Assembly (NCBI GenBank): GCA_002110485.1
Contig: MOWL01000069.1
Span: 868,001-932,000, forward strand
Source: Emergomyces orientalis
Lineage: Eukaryota; Ascomycota; Eurotiomycetes; Onygenales; Ajellomycetaceae
Reading direction: 5' to 3'
DNA: 64,000 nt
Position numbers and translations under genes: made by a program. The notes below the pieces were generated by a model. The model was not told where the DNA came from. It saw only the letters and a program-made list of their open reading frames with translations, and ran no database searches. Position 1 is the stretch's first letter. Every line of letters begins with the position of its first letter. Positions 58,297-64,000 of the stretch are shown in pieces.

Positions 58297-60786
58297 ATGG
58301 ATAACTACAATCCTCAAACGCCCACTTCCGAGAAAGGCTTCTGCTCTCGCGCCGAATATGACGACCTCAGCCTAATTACCGAGTCTCGCGAAGTTTCCCT
58401 CCGTCTAAATAGCCCACGAGATATGTCAAAGTGGAAGCCCTTGACAGAATGTCCAGATCTCAATACCCCCATTGAGCGTGCCATTTTCGTGCCTGATCCA
58501 TCCCCAACCAAGACACTCCACGGCTGTGATGGAGATTCACCAAAATTCACGACTCTGGAAGGATCACTTTCAAGCCGAAGACGACATGGAGAATACCACC
58601 ATCGTCCACCAGTCTGGAACATACGTCCTCTAGACGAGGCCGTCTCTGCCTTTTCAAGCGTCGAGGTCGAGGTCGATTCTGATATTCTTGATTCCCTTAC
58701 TGGACTGAAGACGGCGAATTCTTCGACCCGTTCACACACACCACCAACTGTTAGGTCACGTAATCTTATTCCCCAATCGCACACATCTCATAGCTCTATA
58801 GTATCCGATTATCCCCATTCAAGTTTACCTGGAATCACCCTCCTCGAGGCGCAGCTACATGCAATGGCCTCCACCTGGTCCAGAGAGCCGTTTATAGTTG
58901 CCATGGCCGGGACAGACGTTGAAGGCAGTAATGGATCAGATGGCGACCAGAGCACCACAGGTACAGTCTCTGTTAATTCAGGACCGAGGGAACTACCGCC
59001 AACCTCCAGAAGCCGCCCGAGCCCCAGAAGGCGCATTACATCTTGGCCGGCCAACTCCTCAACCCAGGTTATAGAACCTGGCAATTCCCATCATACTGGC
59101 GCATCTGCCTCTCAGGCAGCGGAAAGCGGAGTTTCATATGTCATTGATCCAATTGGACCTTCTAGAACCAGCGGTGATGTCTATTATCCCTTTCAGCACG
59201 TTAATGAACATGACGACCGAGAAAGGATGGAAGAACGTGGCCACTTTCAATTGGTAAAAGTTCCTTCGCTCTCTCCAGTGATAGAACAACCACAAGATGA
59301 GAACTCGCCACCTAGAGAACTAGAAGGGGATCTTGGATCTTCTGAATGTGAGGAATTTTGTTCGGCGCTTACCACTATGGTAGAACAACCGCAAGGTGGC
59401 AACCCGCCGTCTTGTCAGCAAGAAGAGGAGCACGGCCATTCTGAACATATCGATCTTTCTGCGCCTTTCTCAGAAGCACAGCCGAACGAAGAGGGGAGCC
59501 AGCAATTTGGCCAACCAGAAGAGGAACATGGTAGCTCTGGAATTATTGAATCCTCCTCAACGCCCGTGAGAATGCAACAGTCCCAAAGTGACCAATCCCT
59601 GACCGCCGCCCCTGAAACAGATGTTTTGGAGTCAGGTCAACTGCTTCCACCTTACCAACAACAACGCATCGACAGCTTATATATTGAATCTTACAGAGAT
59701 ATCCGATTCTTACCACCAAAGAGAGCAATCGGATTTCCGCTTCCACCCAAGAGGATGTTCGGGTGGGCAATCGAATCCGGCTCCAGAGTAATATGTGTTT
59801 GCGATACCGTCGCAGACTGGACATATAAGGACGTTTTTCCAATGAGGTTAGGTGATGCATATATTGTGCTTAAAATGTATGGCGATTTTTGGGCGTCATG
59901 TTTAAGGCTGACTCTTGACAATCAAACCTGGTCCGCGTACCCAATTCACCAGAGGCATAGGGATAGGGCAAAGGCTACCTTCATTTGTCCCGACGAAAAT
60001 GTGGGATTTCTTCCGCTTTGCGCTCTTACCCTTGATGCCAATTTTGGAGATTACCTTGCGCGTCATCCCAAAAGCGGAGGATCTTGTTATTCACCGGCAA
60101 CTGGCCAGCTAGTCGCACCGCCTACAAGATCTTTCAGTTCTCCGATAGGTCTCAAAGGCCACTCCGTGGTAGTCCCCAAAAAAATACTTCGCCAGGCGAA
60201 GTATCCAAATATGCCACGAAATATGTCTGCTATCGCTGCGTCTGATTTCCAAGCCATGGATATCGGGCATGTATGGGAATCAAGACCTTCCGAACTGATC
60301 AATGTCGATCCCGATTATACTCATTTTCGTCCTACGGACAATATTTGGAGATTCAAAGCTAGGGTCGAGAGGAAACTATCTCGGCAATCTCTCCGAGATG
60401 CAAGTGAAAAGATACAGGAATCGTCTGCTGCCTTTGGCAAATTTATTGGTGGCCAGCTAAGAAGAAAGTTTCATTCCGATCCTGGTTCTTCGGATATACG
60501 CCAGACATTCTTTGCAAGCCACGGAACATCCAGCAGCACGGAGACGCCAACTGGGCAAAGCGGGAATGATTCTCACCAAGCCACGGTAGACGCCGTGGAT
60601 GCTTCAAATCGAACACAAGCTATCTCAATGAATTCTCAAGGGACCACGGAAGATATCGGAGATTCTTCACGAGGATGTCGAGTTGCCGAAGGAAGTACTG
60701 GCGGTGAAGGCTCTCCTCAACGTAGCACCACTGATACTCAACAGGGGCTCCAAAATACAACAACGGTAAACGAGTTCAAGAGTTAA
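58297..60786 (+). CDS. large orphan protein with a C-terminal SH3-like domain
   Basis: A single-exon gene of 829 residues, function unknown. Residues 1-310 are Ser/Thr/Pro-rich and seem disordered (SLSSRRRHGEYHHRPPVWN). Residues about 325-425 carry three imperfect repeats of 32 or so residues containing EQPQ or AQPN and an acidic EEEHG. Residues about 465-480 have LPPYQQQRIDSLYIE. Residues about 487-585 form an ordered segment with an SH3-like pattern: SGSRVICVCDTVADWTYKD, the ALYDY-like DAYIVLKMYGDFWASC, and ENVGFLPLCALTLD, which resembles the GLFP-type end of an SH3 domain. A basic region follows (KARVERKLSRQSL). The tail is Ser/Thr-rich. The SH3-like call is from pattern only. Confidence 0.75.
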   Translation: MDNYNPQTPTSEKGFCSRAEYDDLSLITESREVSLRLNSPRDMSKWKPLTECPDLNTPIERAIFVPDPSPTKTLHGCDGDSPKFTTLEGSLSSRRRHGEYHHRPPVWNIRPLDEAVSAFSSVEVEVDSDILDSLTGLKTANSSTRSHTPPTVRSRNLIPQSHTSHSSIVSDYPHSSLPGITLLEAQLHAMASTWSREPFIVAMAGTDVEGSNGSDGDQSTTGTVSVNSGPRELPPTSRSRPSPRRRITSWPANSSTQVIEPGNSHHTGASASQAAESGVSYVIDPIGPSRTSGDVYYPFQHVNEHDDRERMEERGHFQLVKVPSLSPVIEQPQDENSPPRELEGDLGSSECEEFCSALTTMVEQPQGGNPPSCQQEEEHGHSEHIDLSAPFSEAQPNEEGSQQFGQPEEEHGSSGIIESSSTPVRMQQSQSDQSLTAAPETDVLESGQLLPPYQQQRIDSLYIESYRDIRFLPPKRAIGFPLPPKRMFGWAIESGSRVICVCDTVADWTYKDVFPMRLGDAYIVLKMYGDFWASCLRLTLDNQTWSAYPIHQRHRDRAKATFICPDENVGFLPLCALTLDANFGDYLARHPKSGGSCYSPATGQLVAPPTRSFSSPIGLKGHSVVVPKKILRQAKYPNMPRNMSAIAASDFQAMDIGHVWESRPSELINVDPDYTHFRPTDNIWRFKARVERKLSRQSLRDASEKIQESSAAFGKFIGGQLRRKFHSDPGSSDIRQTFFASHGTSSSTETPTGQSGNDSHQATVDAVDASNRTQAISMNSQGTTEDIGDSSRGCRVAEGSTGGEGSPQRSTTDTQQGLQNTTTVNEFKS

Positions 60787-61659
60787 TTCGGCATGAAGAA
60801 TTGTTTAACGAGGAATAACTTTTGTAGTAATGTATAATGCCCAGTTTGTCATCGTTCATATTCAGTATTCAGCGGCGTTGTTGTACGAAACCCGATATTA
60901 TTCTTGTCCCTACAAGGAGGCTTTATTATCCTATCCATACGGATAAACCGAGCACTCTTCCTCAGTGCTCTTTGGGTTGATGGGAGATTAGTAGTATGTA
61001 TCTTTTATGTTCAAAATCGGTTTACATCGAGCACGTTATTCTTAGGCATTTTCATATCCATAAAATTTTGCTCATTTTTCGGTGTTATATATTGCTACTA
61101 GGCTTCGGGTTGATACAACACTATTCAATCAATGTTTTCAGAAGGTCCTCAAACTTCCCAGCCGTGGATGGAAGCAATCAAAAAAACATAAACATCATTC
61201 AAGATATGACATACAGCAGTAAACTACACACAATGCAAATTTAATATTCATTTTAAACGGAAAAAATGTATGATGTTTAACCACTTGTTTCGCCTTACCG
61301 CGCTATTCTACTGAAGTGGGGAGAAGTCCGATGCGCTTCGAGCGGCACTTATTGGGAAGAACGGAGAGGTTGGCCCTAAAGCGAATAGTCATTGGACAAG
61401 CATCTCACTATTGGACGATTAAAGGTGCACAGTTTCATCATGCACAAGGACGGTGCTACCATTCGTGGTGGACAGAGACAAAGAAAGCTACCTAGATGCA
61501 AAGATTAAGTGCATGGCTTGAGAAAAAGGAATGAAAAATGAGAGCTATTGAGATATGATGGTATGAAGCTCAGTGGAAAGGTGCGTGCCGTGGACCTCCC
61601 ACTACTCGGAAGATATTTTTATGCAAAACAGAACCAAGACCCAGCGTTCAAAGTAACTA
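60787..61659. other. intergenic, 3' flanks of convergent genes
   Basis: AT-rich sequence with no supported coding frame. Confidence 0.5.
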
Positions 61660-62008
61660 TCATATTTCAACCATGCCCTGTGTTCTCCAAACGTTGATAA
61701 TTCCACGAGTCACTGCAGCTTCTGGGCGGGTGAAACTCGTCGTTGCACTGTCTTGCGACGTATGGTTCCCTTCGTTCTTCCAAAGTGTTTCATCTGGAGG
61801 CCGGATAATTCGGTCCCCTTCTTCAATAATTTGCCGACCGAATTCTTTGGGCCACTGTCGAAATATTTGTGTTCCGTATCTTTCAAGGTGTGAGCGATGT
61901 AATTATCGGCGTGTGGATGTGCTAGACGGAATCACGAAACTGGTTATTGCCACTCTGACCAGTTTCTGGGGCATTGGAACTGACAACCATGGGTGATTGG
62001 CTCGACAT
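61660..62008 (-). CDS. small spliced gene, 95-residue protein of unknown function
   Basis: Exon 1, 61941-62008, starts MSSQSPMVVSSNAPETGQ. Exon 2, 61660-61879, reads YGTQIFRQWPKEFGRQIIEE, then RIIRPPDETLWKN and PEAAVTRGIINVWRTQGM, stopping at TGA 61660-61662. The 61-nt intron 61880-61940 has GT and AG ends, and splicing completes a Gln codon (CA|A) and keeps the frame. The composition is that of a soluble protein. I do not recognise the family. A competing 107-codon plus-strand frame (61673-61996) is rich in I, V, C and R and looks less like protein. Confidence 0.45.
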
Positions 62009-62985
62009 GATTGCAGACGTAAATGAAAATCGTTCTGGAGTATGTGTGCGATGGCTAGGGTATACATATATTAATATAACAGGTGGTAATATTTGTAAGG
62101 TAAATGATACTATGTGTAAGTGCGGTACGATGTATCAGCGTCTTGACTTGAATTCTCGATGGAGGGCAGTGTTTGAATAACCGGTGATGAAGATAGAGAA
62201 GGGGAATCGAGGGCAGTGAGGGAGGGACGGAGGGTTCCATTTATCTCTTTCTATCGCGATAATCTTTGTCCTCATTGTATATGCCAGATAGAAAGACTAA
62301 TGAAGAAATCATTATTGGCCCATAAGATGAAAAGTAGATCCATGGAAAATTCCCTGGTGGGTTCGCAAACCACCTCATAGTATCTCATTGAATATTTCGA
62401 GGATGGGTGAGAATCACTTGAACAGCAATATAAGCAATATGGTGAATCCCGAGGTAAGTCTATTAGTGACAGAGAGCATGTTGAGGGGTTTGGGGTTTAC
62501 TCCGAGTCGAAGTTTCAAAGTTTAACTCCTGGAGAAATCGATTATGCAAGATGAGGGAAACGACTGTGGAACGTTGATAAGGTATGTCCAAACAATGGAA
62601 AGGTACTTCCCGGCAAGCCAAGGGTCGCCACCCATGTCTCGGAGAGAATATTGAAAGAGAGTTGGCAAGTACATGGACAACAGAGACGGAACCTCTTTAT
62701 ATGCGGGGTATAATTTGAGGGAAGATGCCATAACAAAAAATAAAAAGAAGTTCAAGTTAAAGCTATAGCAAATGCACATTGTGAATTGGAGCACTGAAAA
62801 ATTTCATTGGAGTAGGGGTATATTAAAACAGGATGTATCCGTTAGAGGTAGAACTGGTAACTAAACAGCCAATCTAAAAAGCGGCCCAAGAAATATGCGG
62901 AATTAGAAAGAAACCGGATATCTCCAAAGTGAAATGCCAAAAAAATAAAAAAAGGGAAAGGATAATCTCCGAAGTTTTTGAAAGC
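62009..62985. other. intergenic, promoter side of the small gene
   Basis: No supported gene. A minus-strand frame at 62522-62794 is short and hydrophobic. Confidence 0.45.
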
Positions 62986-64000
62986 CTAAAGCCATAGAAT
63001 CCATCTAATACCCGAAACGGCTCCCTTCCACAGGCCCCGGAAAATTTTGAAGACCATCACGACTAGCCACATCCACCACATAGCCCCGACGAGCACCCAT
63101 TCTAACATAACAAATCCGACGCGGCTTACCCACCGGAACCGGCGTCTTCGTTTCCTCAAGCCCTTGTCAAGGGAGTCGTTGAGCTGCTTCAGCGCTAAAG
63201 TATTCGTAGTTGCGAGCTCGCTGGTCAGCTTGTCGGCCTCGACTGTGAGTGTTCGAATTCGCGGGCTAAGCGTAGATGTGACTAATGAGTCCAAATCATC
63301 CAATCGCGACTTCAACGCCGGTGAGGTGGATGATGAGAATTTCGACATGGCATGCTGAACTTGGCATACTTCGCGGTCGAATTTGGACATCAGATTCCTG
63401 GCTGCAGTTGTCACTTCTTCAGAGCGCGGGACGCGGGGTACACTACCATCCAATTGGGGCTCAGTACTGACCACAAGGACGGGAGGAGAATCCCGAATTG
63501 TGTCAGCTTGGCGGCATATTTCTAACGCCTTTATTCCCGATGAGAGCAAATGAGCTCTCACGCGCGCGATCTCACGTCTGTCGATGCAACAGCGGCCATT
63601 CATACTTCGGGAGGACATACTCCAATTTCTTGTGGCCTCTGAAATTGTGGGACGGCCTTGGCCAGCGGGCGTGACGGTTAAATTGGTAAGACCTGTAACC
63701 GGAAGCCTATCTCGGCTGACTTGGCGGTAAAGGTTGTCATTGTCATTCGATCCCACAGAGCCGCCAAAGCTGAAGCTCCCCTGTCTAGAGGCACTGATGT
63801 CCGCGTCAGAACCGGAAATGAATGGTTTTAGCAGACGGTCGTCATGGGGGATATTGGCTAATTCACCCTCGAACGGCTGCGGCCTGATTCTAGATTCTGC
63901 GGGAGTGCCGAATTCGGATGATGGCTGCGATTCACCCTGGTCGTCATGCCTGGGCGCAGAGACAAAGATAGGCAGATTCGGTGTATGGTATTTCGCAAGA
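62986..64000 (-). CDS. coiled-coil protein with C-terminal membrane segment, partial
   Basis: The minus-strand frame is open from the window edge to the TAG-type stop at 62986-62988, so the gene's N-terminus lies outside. About 337 codons are visible. The upstream part is low-complexity (PNLPIFVSAPRHDDQG, SASRQGSFSFGGS), then SSRSMNGRCCIDRREIARV begins an ordered part with a helical region (FDREVCQVQHAMSKF, SRLDDLDSLVTSTLSPR, TNTLALKQLNDSLDKG), a basic RKRRRRFRW and a strongly hydrophobic C-terminus (GFVMLEWVLVGAMWWMWLV). This is a layout expected of a tail-anchored or hairpin membrane protein. The family is not recognised. Confidence 0.7.
   Translation of the reverse strand, partial: LAKYHTPNLPIFVSAPRHDDQGESQPSSEFGTPAESRIRPQPFEGELANIPHDDRLLKPFISGSDADISASRQGSFSFGGSVGSNDNDNLYRQVSRDRLPVTGLTNLTVTPAGQGRPTISEATRNWSMSSRSMNGRCCIDRREIARVRAHLLSSGIKALEICRQADTIRDSPPVLVVSTEPQLDGSVPRVPRSEEVTTAARNLMSKFDREVCQVQHAMSKFSSSTSPALKSRLDDLDSLVTSTLSPRIRTLTVEADKLTSELATTNTLALKQLNDSLDKGLRKRRRRFRWVSRVGFVMLEWVLVGAMWWMWLVVMVFKIFRGLWKGAVSGIRWILWL

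Noticed and set aside
61673..61996. 107-codon plus-strand frame
   Set aside because: It is antisense to the better-supported spliced minus-strand gene and has a hydrophobic, Cys- and Arg-rich composition typical of antisense frames.
1..64000. CRISPR array, prophage, operon-type or biosynthetic cluster
   Set aside because: The genes are intron-containing and eukaryotic, unrelated in function and transcribed singly. No regularly spaced repeats were seen.

Overview
This window is nuclear DNA of a filamentous ascomycete (Pezizomycotina). Genes are split by short GT-AG introns of about 46-300 bp. The proteins resemble those of Eurotiomycetes; a member of Onygenales is my best guess, but that rests on protein resemblance recalled from memory and was not tested. 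I found no rRNA, tRNA, CRISPR array or intact transposon.

Layout. 0-5.1 kb: a gene-poor edge, then a Rsp5/HulA-type HECT ubiquitin ligase (-). 6.6-9.7 kb: a Pab2-type nuclear poly(A)-binding protein (-) and retromer subunit Vps29 (-), the latter with a 15-nt microexon. 11.5-20.2 kb: alanine-glyoxylate aminotransferase (+), class I myosin (-) whose start codon sits alone before an intron, and an OPA3-family mitochondrial protein (-). 20.9-27.1 kb: polo kinase (+) and a D-2-hydroxyacid dehydrogenase (-). 29.2-30.3 kb: a DapA-family aldolase (-), followed by a 4.3-kb stretch without a convincing gene. 34.6-39.5 kb: a divergent pair, DHHC palmitoyltransferase Pfa4 (-) and an Mlh2/PMS1-like MutL protein (+), sharing a 259-bp promoter. 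40.7-46.4 kb: a short SET protein (+), a CobW/ZNG1-type GTPase (+) and ornithine decarboxylase (-). 48.7-55 kb: a seven-beta-strand protein methyltransferase (-), an unknown basic protein (+) and a kappa-class glutathione transferase (-). 55-58.3 kb: a stretch of short or decayed orphan reading frames. 58.3-64 kb: a large orphan protein with an SH3-like domain (+), a small spliced gene (-) and a coiled-coil membrane protein (-) that runs off the window.

Most genes are unrelated housekeeping functions: ubiquitin and endosomal sorting (HulA, Vps29, Pfa4, myosin I), cell cycle (polo kinase), DNA repair (Mlh2), mitochondrial and small-molecule metabolism (AGX, OPA3, DapA-like, ODC), and metal handling (CobW). 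There is no biosynthetic cluster.

The most interesting signal is upstream of ornithine decarboxylase. For 1,066 bp before its start codon the coding strand contains no ATG at all. Inside this leader is a methionine-free open frame of 126 sense codons with an AUU codon in good context, which fits the AUG-less polyamine-responsive upstream frames known from ODC-family leaders. Other points worth checking are two in-frame starts in AGX with no ATG between them, an overlapping upstream frame at the polo kinase start, and several candidate orphan genes between 55 and 62 kb.
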